Part shown: piece after piece, positions 8,826-17,051 of the stretch | Layout: each line of letters opens with the position of its first letter | Numbering within the stretch: position 1 is the stretch's first letter | Source of the DNA: a delta proteobacterium NaphS2 | Lineage (GTDB): Bacteria; Desulfobacterota; DSM-4660; Desulfatiglandales; Desulfatiglandaceae | DNA: 34,466 bases | Direction: 5' to 3' | Assembly: GCA_000179315.1 (NCBI GenBank) | Contig: ADZZ01000095.1 | Span: 1-34,466, forward strand | Program-made: the position numbers and the translations under genes | The notes under the pieces: model-generated | What the model saw: only the letters and a program-made list of their open reading frames with translations | The model's database searches: none | What the model was told of the DNA's origin: nothing

Positions 8826-10358
8826 TCAGGAATCGATCAGCATCTTCTTCACTTTCCCTAAAGCTGTTCTGGGGAACTCTTCACAAAAAACAATTTCGCC
8901 AGGCCACTTATAGCGGGCCAATTGCTTTTCGCAGTGGGATAAAAGGGATTGGCATGTGGCATTTGCTCCTTTTTTCAGCACGACAAACGCTTTTCCACGC
9001 TCTCCCCATTCGTCATCCGGCACACCGACGACAACCGCGTCTTTCACAGCCTCATGGGTTTTCAGCACCCCTTCCACTTCCACGGGATAAACATTTTCAC
9101 CACCGGAAATGTACATGTTCTTTACGCGGTCCACCAGGAAGAAATATCCCTCTTCATCCATTCGGGCCAAGTCCCCCGTATGCAGCCAGCCGTTTCGAAT
9201 GGTTTCTTCCGTTCTGGCCGGGTCCTGCCAGTACTCTTTCATCATGATGGAACCCCGAACTGCAATCTCCCCCACATCACCGGCCTTGACAGCTCTGCCG
9301 TTATCATCCATAAGGATCACTTCCGAATGAAAAACCGGACGACCCACCGTTCCCGGTTTCTTTATGGAATCCTCTTCCGACGCCCAGAAAAGAATCGACG
9401 TTTCCGTTTGTCCCATGATCTGTCGGACGGGGAAACCGGCTTTGCGGCAGGACGTCTGAAGTTCAGGCGTGACTTTTTCACCGCCGATTGCCGAAACCCT
9501 GAGACTTGAGACATCTTTTTCCACCGGAAGGTTCTTTTCCAAAAGCGCCCTGTAAATGGTCGGAACCCCTAAGAACTTGGTAGCGCTGTATCGTTTAATA
9601 TCCAGGTACGCCCGGACTGCATCGAATCTGGGATGGATAATCATGGTGCCTCCCTTGTAGAGGATCGGTGAGGCCTGTATAAACAGGCCGCCGGAATGGA
9701 AAAGCGGTAGGATGATGAGCATGATATCGTCAAAATGAAGCTTGAAAAATAAATCGGCATTCAGGCAGTTAAAAAGGGTCTTGCGATATGAAAGAACGGC
9801 GCCTTTAGGCGATCCGGTGGTTCCGGAGGTATACATGATCACATGGGGTTCTTCAGGATCGGCAGGCGCCAGGGATTTGGTGAGAAACGGTTTTTTTCCG
9901 TCAAACTTGCGAGTTTCCCTATCAAATCCGAGGATGTTGCCCCGGGGTTCCTCTGCCCCCAGGCAAGCCAGCAGCATGGCCGGTCTTTGATCGCGGAGTT
10001 TCAGCTCGTTCACACTCTGACGGTACGCTTTTCCGAAAACAAAGAGCCTGGGTTGGGCATTTCCAAGAATATATTTCAATTCAGGGCCGGTCAGTCTGAA
10101 ATTGATGGGAACAAAGATAGCCCCCAACCGGGCGCAGGCCAGATAGAGGTCTATGAATTCCGGGCAGTTTCTCATCATGACGGCCACCCTGTCTCCCTTT
10201 TCGATTCCCAGGGACTGAAGCCAGCAGCTCACCCGATTGGCCCTTAGATGCAGTTCATGGTAAGTAATGGTCGATCCCTCAAAAAGAATGGCAGCCTTTT
10301 CCGGATGAAGTTCTTTCCACCGCTGCACCCACCAGGCAATATTCATGGATTTAATCAT
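8826..10358 (-). CDS. AMP-forming acyl-CoA ligase / synthetase family enzyme
   Basis: A 510-residue member of the ANL adenylate-forming superfamily. The AMP-binding P-loop motif is complete (MYTSGTTGSPKGAVLS), followed by MGQTE, the LHTGDLARMDEEGYFF hinge region, VKNMYISGGENVYPVEVE and the C-terminal catalytic lysine in RTALGKVKK. The enzyme should activate a carboxylate with ATP and load it onto CoA. It overlaps the upstream UbiE/MenG-type methyltransferase by four bases (ATGA), so the two are translationally coupled. That context suggests a quinone-related substrate (MenE, o-succinylbenzoate-CoA ligase, would be one candidate), but a medium- or long-chain fatty acid or aromatic acid ligase is equally compatible with the motifs. 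AAAGGA precedes the ATG. Superfamily certain, substrate open. Confidence 0.88.
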   Translation of the reverse strand: MIKSMNIAWWVQRWKELHPEKAAILFEGSTITYHELHLRANRVSCWLQSLGIEKGDRVAVMMRNCPEFIDLYLACARLGAIFVPINFRLTGPELKYILGNAQPRLFVFGKAYRQSVNELKLRDQRPAMLLACLGAEEPRGNILGFDRETRKFDGKKPFLTKSLAPADPEEPHVIMYTSGTTGSPKGAVLSYRKTLFNCLNADLFFKLHFDDIMLIILPLFHSGGLFIQASPILYKGGTMIIHPRFDAVRAYLDIKRYSATKFLGVPTIYRALLEKNLPVEKDVSSLRVSAIGGEKVTPELQTSCRKAGFPVRQIMGQTETSILFWASEEDSIKKPGTVGRPVFHSEVILMDDNGRAVKAGDVGEIAVRGSIMMKEYWQDPARTEETIRNGWLHTGDLARMDEEGYFFLVDRVKNMYISGGENVYPVEVEGVLKTHEAVKDAVVVGVPDDEWGERGKAFVVLKKGANATCQSLLSHCEKQLARYKWPGEIVFCEEFPRTALGKVKKMLIDS

Positions 10359-11071
10359 TTTTTTCCTTTCGGACGTCTTCCGCTATGGATGGTCATGGTG
10401 CCGAACATCAACAACCGGCAGCTTACGGATTCAAAGCCGGCTCTTTGCATGGTGGCAGCCATTTCGTGGGGTTTCATGAACCCTCTGGTCGTATTGGGAA
10501 GATAGGTGTAAGCAGACCGGTTGCCACCCACAAGACGTCCCAACAGGGGGATGATCAGTTTGAAATGAATCAATATCAAGGGTCGCACAAGGTTCTGTTT
10601 GGGTGGAGAGGTTTCCAGGCAAACCACAACGCCCCCCGGTTTGAGGACCCGCAGCTGTTCCTGAAAGGCCTTTAGCGGATCCAGCACATTGCGAATCAGA
10701 TATCCGGAAGTGACCGCGTCAAATGTGTTATCGTTAAAAGGCAGCTTTAGCGCATCCGCTTTGCACCATGGGATTTGATCTCCTCCGGGCCGGCTTCGAC
10801 CTTTTTTAATCATGCCAAGTGAAAAATCGACAGCCGTTGCCTGTGCCAAGGGTTCCTTTCGAAGCGCAGTAAACACCATATCCCCGGTTCCCGAACCCAC
10901 ATCGAGCAACCGTTTGCCGGGGGACAGCTCGGCTTTTAGAATGACGCGACGGCGCCACCCGGAATCAAAGCCGAACGTGATCATCCGGTTCAGCACATCG
11001 TAGTGACCGGAGAGCCGATCAAACATACTTTTTATTTCTTGTCGTTTTCGGGATTTTCCGTATGGTTTCAA
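10355..11071 (-). CDS. ubiE: UbiE/MenG-family quinone C-methyltransferase
   Basis: A 238-residue class I SAM-dependent methyltransferase with the UbiE/COQ5 signatures. These are the N-terminal FDRLSGHYDVLNRM segment, the SAM-binding LDVGSGTGD loop, and RVLKPGGVVVCLETSPP. In the family it methylates demethylmenaquinone (or the ubiquinone precursor); an anaerobe would be expected to use menaquinone, so MenG is the likely role. The frame is open from an ATG at 11107, but AAAAGGAG lies within codons 7-9 of that longer frame and is correctly spaced for TTG at 11071, which also gives the normal family length. Coupled to the downstream ligase by a four-base overlap. Confidence 0.85.
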   Translation of the reverse strand: MKPYGKSRKRQEIKSMFDRLSGHYDVLNRMITFGFDSGWRRRVILKAELSPGKRLLDVGSGTGDMVFTALRKEPLAQATAVDFSLGMIKKGRSRPGGDQIPWCKADALKLPFNDNTFDAVTSGYLIRNVLDPLKAFQEQLRVLKPGGVVVCLETSPPKQNLVRPLILIHFKLIIPLLGRLVGGNRSAYTYLPNTTRGFMKPHEMAATMQRAGFESVSCRLLMFGTMTIHSGRRPKGKK

Positions 11072-11676
11072 GTGATACTTTCTCCTTTTTATTATTCGCA
11101 CCCGCATCCCATTTACGAGGGATATATAGCCTTTTTGTTTTAGCCTGTACAGTGGATTTCTAAAGCGTTATAAGAAGACCATGGAAGCACATCTTCAAAC
11201 CTGCCGCACAAATTCCAGCGGATAATGATCAAGTCGGGCTTCAAACCCCAGGATGCACATAGGGTTTGGGTCAGGATGAACAAATGGCAGTCAGTGCACC
11301 GCAGGGCAGTCCGCTTCACCCTGAACCTCAAATGGGTCAAAGAGCAGGGGCTACTATTTCTGAATGACTTCACGAAGCGACCTCTTGAACTACCATTGTT
11401 CAGTCGCTAATCGAGGAGCGGCTTACCTGGCTGGTACGAGCCACTCACTTATCACCACACCCTTTTCTAATCCTCTCCGGTGTCAGTTCATCTTTCTCCC
11501 TTCACAAAAAACAATCCAAAAGGCAATAAGGTCCCGACAATGGATCGGTTGAACCTTTCCTGGTTTACCACCAAAGTTGGTGGGTTTCTGAAAAACTAAT
11601 ATGAACCTAACATACGGGTGTTAAGAATTTTTTGATGGTAGATTCGACGTTTAATTTACATGGGGGAGGTATACCT
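11072..11676. other. Gene-poor stretch with intron-derived debris and a hairpin
   Basis: About 600 bases separate the divergent methyltransferase and PHP-like genes. No intact gene is supported. The part up to 11410 holds a probable fragment of a group II intron reverse transcriptase on the plus strand. Downstream I could not find a clear intron domain V. A perfect short hairpin, CCACCAA (568-574 of the 11,000s) with TTGGTGG (577-583), lies just before the PHP-like gene but lacks a T-run. I see no convincing promoter for the downstream operon; one is presumably here or further upstream. Confidence 0.5.
11174..11410 (+). pseudogene. Decayed C-terminal fragment of a group II intron reverse transcriptase/maturase
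   Basis: An open stretch after a stop at 11171 encodes about 78 residues. Its end resembles the extreme C-terminus of group II intron-encoded proteins: a basic GFKPQDAHRVWVRMNKWQ segment, then LNLKWVKEQGLLFLNDF, which matches the family's usual 'L-N-x-W-L/V-x-x-Q-G-L-x-x-L-x-D' ending. No reverse transcriptase catalytic motifs (YADD) precede it in any plus-strand frame; the preceding sequence carries stops. I read it as a relic of an inserted retroelement. The match is short and was recognised by eye, so it may be wrong. Confidence 0.45.
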
Positions 11677-12840
11677 TTGGCAGAAACCGTCATTCTAGAA
11701 AACAAAAGGCCTATTTCACTGACGGCCTCAAGGCTGGAAGAGGGCATAACCGATTCAGATGAAAAGCTTTTCAGACGCATTACCACAACGGAACTGGACC
11801 GTGAACAGCTCCGGCGGTTGATCACCCCTTCCAAAGTATACCCCCAGCAGAAATCCGTTCTGGCAGTTCACTGGCATCCGGAGTTTATTCCCCTGGAACT
11901 GGTCGCCCAAAGAATTGCAGCCACATTTCCAAACAGGGAGGACCAGCTTCTGATTCCCACACAACACAATGAACTTCTGAGCTTTGAAGACTATTCGGGC
12001 GTTGAAATGGACTGTTACAGCAAAGGATTCAATCAAAAGGTTCAGCTCCTCCTTCACTTTCGAAATGATTCACTAAACAATTGCGATCGGCTGAAATCCA
12101 TGCTCTTACACACCTTCAAATATCGGTCGCATCAACTCTATGAATACATGGAAACCATCACGAAGCCCGTTGCAACCAGAATTGAGAAGGCTGCCCGTGA
12201 AACCGGCTTCGGAGAGGATCTCATTCGATTCGTGAGAATAAATGTTTCAAAAATAAAAGCGCTTTTGGAAAAACACGAACAACATATCCCGCCCATCATG
12301 ATCAAAAACAAACTGCTCAGAAATTTTTTTGACGGTTTGAGAGAACCTTATGGTGATGACCTCATCGATCGGGTTCAGACCTTTTTGAAGGCGGTGAAAG
12401 TACAGGTAAAGGCCAATTTCTCCTTGAAATACTTCTACCGAACCTCGGAGGTGATCGAAGAGGCCCGTTCCCTGGGAGCGGGTATCGTGGTGCCCCATCC
12501 CGAACAATTCTGGCCCATTTTACTGAAAGAATACGATGTGGACGGTATCGAGGTCTGGAACCCGCAGTCCCGGCGATACACGGAGTTCTTGATTTCAGTG
12601 CTCAACCAGCGAAACCGAAAGATTGCGACGGGACAACGCAAGCTCATTACCTTCATGGGTGATGACACCCATTTGGGAGAAAAAGCAAGAGAGCCTTCCC
12701 ATCAGGACCCTGAAAAAGCCCGTCGTGAAGTGGGGCTTCAACCGGCCTGGGATGATGTGTCCATCCGAAAAACCCTGATCATGGCCGGCGTCAGCAGGGC
12801 CAATGTTATTGAGGCGTATAAAGACCGGCTCGCAGGCTGA
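11677..12840 (+). CDS. PHP-like putative metal-dependent hydrolase, first gene of the GAK-type cluster
   Basis: A 387-residue protein that I do not recognise as a named enzyme. Histidine- and acid-rich motifs resemble the metal-binding loops of PHP-superfamily phosphoesterases: VLAVHWHPEF near residue 66, PTQHNEL near 98, VVPHPEQFWP near 272 and GDDTHLGEKA near 330. The middle is charged and helical. The frame is open from 11632, but GGGGGAGG at 11662-11669 is spaced for the TTG at 11677, so I start there. Only 36 bases separate its stop from the amphi-Trp gene, and the following genes are all close and co-oriented, so it probably belongs to the same operon. A phosphatase or phosphodiesterase role opposite the cluster's kinases is inference only. 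Confidence 0.65.
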   Translation: MAETVILENKRPISLTASRLEEGITDSDEKLFRRITTTELDREQLRRLITPSKVYPQQKSVLAVHWHPEFIPLELVAQRIAATFPNREDQLLIPTQHNELLSFEDYSGVEMDCYSKGFNQKVQLLLHFRNDSLNNCDRLKSMLLHTFKYRSHQLYEYMETITKPVATRIEKAARETGFGEDLIRFVRINVSKIKALLEKHEQHIPPIMIKNKLLRNFFDGLREPYGDDLIDRVQTFLKAVKVQVKANFSLKYFYRTSEVIEEARSLGAGIVVPHPEQFWPILLKEYDVDGIEVWNPQSRRYTEFLISVLNQRNRKIATGQRKLITFMGDDTHLGEKAREPSHQDPEKARREVGLQPAWDDVSIRKTLIMAGVSRANVIEAYKDRLAG

Positions 12841-12876
12841 TTGGACCTTACCATACTGTTTGAAAGAGGTGAAACC

Positions 12877-13137
12877 ATGACAGAAGAGGATCGTTTTAAT
12901 TGCGAGTCCCTTGAGGATACGGAAACCATAGCAAAATACCTGCAATCGCTTATCGACGGATTCGAAAAAAAAGAAATTTCGCTTAAATCAGATGAGGGAG
13001 AGTTTGTACTTCACCCCGGGGATATGATTGATCTCACGGTCAAAGCGAAAAAGAAACGGAATAAGTCGAAGCTGACCCTTAAGATATCCTGGAAAGATTC
13101 GTTTAACGCGGATGATTCCCTTTCCATCAAGGTTTGA
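12877..13137 (+). CDS. Amphi-Trp domain protein (GAK system)
   Basis: An 86-residue protein matching the small amphi-Trp type: a short amphipathic helix (ETIAKYLQSLIDGFEKKE) followed by alternating hydrophobic beta strands (ISLKSDEGEFVL, MIDLTVKAKKK, KLTLKISWKD) ending in the characteristic tryptophan. The frame is open from a TTG at 12841 touching the previous stop, but the ATG at 12877 has AGAGGTGA upstream and starts a natural N-terminus (MTEEDRF). In TIGRFAMs nomenclature such proteins accompany an ATP-grasp enzyme and an HprK-related kinase, exactly the genes found downstream. Biochemical role is not established; it could be a substrate or carrier for the cluster's kinases. Confidence 0.7.
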   Translation: MTEEDRFNCESLEDTETIAKYLQSLIDGFEKKEISLKSDEGEFVLHPGDMIDLTVKAKKKRNKSKLTLKISWKDSFNADDSLSIKV

Positions 13138-13142
13138 ACGCC

Positions 13143-14771
13143 ATGGGCCATGAATCTCTGAACGAAAATTTTCGCTTTCTGGTGATTGAAGTGGAAGGCC
13201 AGGTGAGGCTGACGGCTCAACTGCTCCATACATGTCAGACGGATCTTCTGGACAAGATCGCCGCCAAAGACGATTATATCGACAACCTCAAATCGGTTGT
13301 GGAAAAGAAGTGTTTTTCCCGTTTGACCGGAGATGTTCCGACCGCACAGGAAGACCTGAACACCCTTCGTGCCATCCATATCATGAGTGTCAATTTGGAA
13401 CGTATCGGTGATTTCTGCGTCAACATTGCCAGGCAAACTCGGTACCTTTCCTCCGTCGATTTCATTCATCGGCTGGAATACAGGGATATGATCGAAACCA
13501 TTGACGCTACCCTTAGCCGGATTACCCCGGTTTTTCAAAATAAAGACCTTTCCGGAGCCCTCCGCATCTGCCGATCCGAATATCATCTGGACCGCATGTT
13601 CAAGGAACGCTTTGATCAGATTCTGACATCCCTGCGCAAGGGGAAAGATGTGGAAGATCTGCTGACGACACTGTTCATTTTCAGATATCTGGAACGTATT
13701 GGCGACTCCCTTCTCAACATGGGAGAAGCCCTTCTTTTTGCCATCAATGGGGAAAAGCTCAAAATCGAGCAATATGAAACCCTCCGGGAAACCTTATCCA
13801 ATTCCCAGCTGCAGGCGAGTTTCCTCGATGTGGAACTCTCCTCCATTCTGGGCAGCCGTTCGGGTTGCCGTATCAGCAGAATTCAGCCCAAGACCGGGGA
13901 CCGGACCCAGGGTATTTTCAAAGAGGGCAACCGGAAAAAAATACGATGTGAGCATGAAAATATGCAACAGTGGGAGGCCATTCAGCCGGGACTTGTACCC
14001 AACGTACTCGGATATCATGAAAATAATGGATCGACAGCTATTATTGTCGAGTACCTCTCCGGACTTACTTTTGAAGAAATCCTGCTGAATTCAGAGGAAG
14101 AAACCCTTAACACGTGTGTTCTGCGCCTGATAAACACTATAGACAGGATCTGGCGACAAACCCGTCGACCGGGCCATTTTCCCACGGACCACATGGCTCA
14201 GTTGAACAAAAGGCTTGAGAGCATCAGAGAGGTTCATCCGTCCTACCATCGGGATGAAAAATGCCTGGGAGACCTGGACATACCCTCTTCCGACCATCTC
14301 ATCAGCGCTTGCACGGCCATTGAAAAAGAGATTCCCGCTCCCTGTCATGTCTTCATTCATGGAGATTTCAATGTCAATAACGTTTTCTATGATGCGCGGG
14401 CACAGTCCATCCGATATATTGATCTGTACCGTTCCCAATTCTCCGATTATGTCCAGGACGCCTCCGTCTTTCTGGTTTCCAATTATCGGCTCCCCTTTTT
14501 TAGTAATGAGGTCAGGAGACGTCTGAATTATGTCATCCGTCGCTTCCTGGTTTTCTTTCGGAAATTTTCAAATGAAATTGCAGATACGCTTTTTGAAGCC
14601 CGCATGACGTTGGCCCTGGCACGCTCTTTTTACACCTCTACCCGCTTTGAGCTGAACCCGGGCTTTTCAAGACATATGTTCCTGATTGCCCATTTTCTCA
14701 TGGAAACCCTGGTTTCACATGAGAATTCCTGGGAAGCGTTCACCATTCCCGAAAAGGTCCTGTTTTCCTGA
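13143..14771 (+). CDS. PhoU-like domain fused to an APH/choline-kinase-type phosphotransferase
   Basis: A 542-residue two-part protein. Residues about 1-215 form two PhoU-like helical repeats, with the paired signature NLERIGDFCVNIARQ and YLERIGDSLLNMGEA. Residues about 235-542 form an aminoglycoside/choline-kinase-like fold, with IVEYLSGLTFEEIL (hinge), the catalytic FIHGDFNVNNVFYD (His406, Asp408) and IRYIDLYRS in the position of the metal-binding acid. PhoU domains in phosphate signalling bind metals and partner proteins; APH-fold enzymes phosphorylate small molecules. The ATG at 13143 is preferred over a TTG at 13134 overlapping the previous stop. The stop overlaps the ATG of the CofD-like gene by one base, so the genes are coupled. 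The phosphorylated substrate is unknown. Confidence 0.75.
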   Translation: MGHESLNENFRFLVIEVEGQVRLTAQLLHTCQTDLLDKIAAKDDYIDNLKSVVEKKCFSRLTGDVPTAQEDLNTLRAIHIMSVNLERIGDFCVNIARQTRYLSSVDFIHRLEYRDMIETIDATLSRITPVFQNKDLSGALRICRSEYHLDRMFKERFDQILTSLRKGKDVEDLLTTLFIFRYLERIGDSLLNMGEALLFAINGEKLKIEQYETLRETLSNSQLQASFLDVELSSILGSRSGCRISRIQPKTGDRTQGIFKEGNRKKIRCEHENMQQWEAIQPGLVPNVLGYHENNGSTAIIVEYLSGLTFEEILLNSEEETLNTCVLRLINTIDRIWRQTRRPGHFPTDHMAQLNKRLESIREVHPSYHRDEKCLGDLDIPSSDHLISACTAIEKEIPAPCHVFIHGDFNVNNVFYDARAQSIRYIDLYRSQFSDYVQDASVFLVSNYRLPFFSNEVRRRLNYVIRRFLVFFRKFSNEIADTLFEARMTLALARSFYTSTRFELNPGFSRHMFLIAHFLMETLVSHENSWEAFTIPEKVLFS

Positions 14772-16018
14772 TGGCTTTCAACAGTTTTTCAAATACAGGC
14801 ATCAGCCCTCCGCATCAATGTCCTTTCGAAACGCTAAGTATAACGCGGAAGATTAGCCTTCCGGACCCTGTGAAAATTACCCTTTACGAACGCAGTCCCG
14901 ATCTGGGACCCCGCATTCTCTTTTTCAGCGGTGGCAGTGCGCTCAGGGATCTCAGCCGGGAGCTTATTCGATATACCCACAATTCCATTCACATCATTAC
15001 CCCCTTCGACTCGGGAGGAAGTTCGGCGAGACTGCGGCAGGCTTTTCACATGCCCGCCATCGGCGATGTGAGAAACCGATTGATGGCCCTGGCGGATCAG
15101 ACCATTCATGGTTTTCCGGATATCTACAATCTCTTTGCCTATCGGTTCGCCAACGGGCGCTCTCAGGAGGATCTGCAGCTGGAACTGGGCGCCATGGTTG
15201 ACGGTCGTCACGAAATGATCAAAGGTATTCCGGATCCCATGAGAAAGATTATTCGCCATCATCTGCGCATGTTTCGAAAACAGATGCCGGATGATTTTGA
15301 CCTGAAAGGCGCCAGCATCGGAAACCTGGTACTCACCAGCGGATACCTGGAAAACGAACGCCATCTGGATCCGGTCATCTATATTTTTTCACATCTGGTT
15401 CGGGTGCGCGGCGTGGTGAGACCCGCAACCAATGGGGATTTTCACCTGGTGGCGCATTTGAAAAACGGGGAAGTCATTGTGGGACAGCACAACATGACCG
15501 GAAAAGAGGTGCCGCCTCTGAATTCACCGGTTCAGCGAATTTTTATTTCAAATGACCTTCATTCGCCAAAACCGCTGGAACACCCCATTCGGAATAAAAT
15601 GCGTCAGCTGATCGCCGGGGCGGATCTTATCTGCTATCCCATGGGAAGCTTCTATACCAGCGTCATTGCCAATCTTCTGCTCAAGGGGATGGGGGATGCC
15701 ATCGCGGACAATGCCTGTGCGAAAATATTTGTGCCAAGCACGGGAATCGATCCGGAAACAAGAGGAATGTCGTTAGAAGAGCAGGTCAAAACCCTATTGC
15801 ATTATGTTGAAAAAAGCGCCGGGCGCCCACTGAAAGTGGCGCAAGTGCTTCACTATGTACTGATGGACACCCGGACGGCCCATTATCAAAAAGACTTGAA
15901 TCACAACGAAATGAACCGATTGGGAATTCGTATCATCCACTGTCCACTGGTGAGTCGAAAAAGCGTACCTTACATCGATCCGGCATTATTGGCACCCGTT
16001 CTTCTGTCTCTGGCCTAA
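14771..16018 (+). CDS. CofD-related protein (GAK system)
   Basis: A 415-residue protein of the CofD/YvcK fold. The N-terminal nucleotide-sugar-like loop reads FFSGGSALRDL (about residues 52-62), followed by HIITPFDSGGSSARLRQAF, which matches the 'DxGGSSGRLR' motif of the family. Later segments (ASIGNLVLTSGYL; DLICYPMGSFYTSVIANLL) also match the fold. CofD transfers a phospho-lactyl group in F420 synthesis and YvcK acts in cell-envelope control, but this longer branch is distinct and its reaction is unknown. It is coupled to the PhoU-kinase gene by an overlapping TGATG. There is a gap of about 145 bases before the ATP-grasp gene. Confidence 0.8.
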   Translation: MAFNSFSNTGISPPHQCPFETLSITRKISLPDPVKITLYERSPDLGPRILFFSGGSALRDLSRELIRYTHNSIHIITPFDSGGSSARLRQAFHMPAIGDVRNRLMALADQTIHGFPDIYNLFAYRFANGRSQEDLQLELGAMVDGRHEMIKGIPDPMRKIIRHHLRMFRKQMPDDFDLKGASIGNLVLTSGYLENERHLDPVIYIFSHLVRVRGVVRPATNGDFHLVAHLKNGEVIVGQHNMTGKEVPPLNSPVQRIFISNDLHSPKPLEHPIRNKMRQLIAGADLICYPMGSFYTSVIANLLLKGMGDAIADNACAKIFVPSTGIDPETRGMSLEEQVKTLLHYVEKSAGRPLKVAQVLHYVLMDTRTAHYQKDLNHNEMNRLGIRIIHCPLVSRKSVPYIDPALLAPVLLSLA

Positions 16019-16163
16019 AGGCCGACGGTTGGGTTATGGGCTGTAAGAATATTTCATGACACGTGGTTTATTAGACTTTTGTAAGAGATCATATTGACCT
16101 TGACGAAAACACGAATCTCAACCTAATTGGCAGGTGGAAAACATCAGCATAAGGAAACAACCT

Positions 16164-17039
16164 ATGAAAAAAATTGCCGTAATCGGAATTCCGGGGGGCT
16201 GGTCATCGGAGCGAATGGCCGACACGCTGAAAATGGAAACAGGCTTTCGATGCCTGATCGATATGAACAAGGTGCGTTTGAACCTGGATACGGGCCGGGC
16301 CTACGCCGATGACATTTGCTTAAATGATATGGATGGTCTCATCGTTAAAAAGATCTCTCCCGCATACTCTCCCAACTGTCTCGACCGGATGGAAATTCTG
16401 AACTTTTTGCACGAAACCGGTATTCCCATCTTCTCGAAACCGCATAGCATCCTGCGCCTTATAGATCGTCTCAGTTGCACCGTTCGTCTTCGGGCGGCCG
16501 GAATGCCCATGCCGCCCACAATCATCACTGAAGACATGGATCAAGCGCTTTTCGCGGTGGAACAATTTGGAAAAGCCGTTTTCAAGCCCCTCTACAGTTC
16601 CAAGGCCAGGGGAATGCTGGTCATTGATGCAGGCGTGGGTGCGCGTGATGCGGTTCACGCGTTTCAGGCAGCCGGAAATCCCCTCATGTACATTCAGAAA
16701 TTCCTGCCCAGGGCCAATCGGGATCTCGGTGTGACATTTCTGGGCGGTAAGTACCTGGCCACCTACGCCAGGCAAAAAAACGGAGAGGCCTGGAATACAA
16801 CGACGCGGTCTGGTGGAAAATACGTTCCCTATGAACCATCGCCCGAAGTTATCTCCCTGGCGGAAAGGGCACAACACATTTTTGATATGGCCTTTACATG
16901 CGTTGATGTGGTGGAAACGGAAGGGGGCCCCTTTATTTACGAAGTATCGGCATTCGGTGGTTTTCGCGGGTTACTGGAAGCAAATGAAATGGACGCAGCA
17001 AAAGCCTATGCACGGTTCGTCCTGGATCAAATTCAATAA
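16164..17039 (+). CDS. ATP-grasp enzyme (GAK system)
   Basis: A 291-residue RimK-like ATP-grasp protein. The N-terminal domain starts MKKIAVIGIPGGWSS. The central lid contains FGKAVFKPLYSSKARGM (ATP-binding lysine region) and YIQKFLPRANRDLGVTFLGG, and the C-terminal acidic metal site is in VVETEGGPFIYEVSAFGGF. ATP-grasp enzymes join a carboxylate to an amine or thiol via an acyl-phosphate; the substrates here are unknown. An upstream in-frame GTG at 16134 exists, but the ATG at 16164 has AAGGAAA upstream and matches the fold's N-terminus. The HprK-related gene begins 12 bases after the stop. The 145-base gap upstream (16019-16163) holds only weak promoter-like sequence (TTGACG at 16100). Confidence 0.82.
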   Translation: MKKIAVIGIPGGWSSERMADTLKMETGFRCLIDMNKVRLNLDTGRAYADDICLNDMDGLIVKKISPAYSPNCLDRMEILNFLHETGIPIFSKPHSILRLIDRLSCTVRLRAAGMPMPPTIITEDMDQALFAVEQFGKAVFKPLYSSKARGMLVIDAGVGARDAVHAFQAAGNPLMYIQKFLPRANRDLGVTFLGGKYLATYARQKNGEAWNTTTRSGGKYVPYEPSPEVISLAERAQHIFDMAFTCVDVVETEGGPFIYEVSAFGGFRGLLEANEMDAAKAYARFVLDQIQ

Positions 17040-17051
17040 GACGGAGGTATC

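Noticed and set aside
8949-9509. Long plus-strand open frame of 186 codons inside the ligase gene
   Set aside because: It is antisense to a well-supported acyl-CoA ligase and its translation has no recognisable domain.
13011-13772. 253-codon minus-strand open frame opposite the amphi-Trp and PhoU-kinase genes
   Set aside because: It lies antisense to clear PhoU repeats, has no recognisable domain and has no plausible ribosome binding site that I could see.
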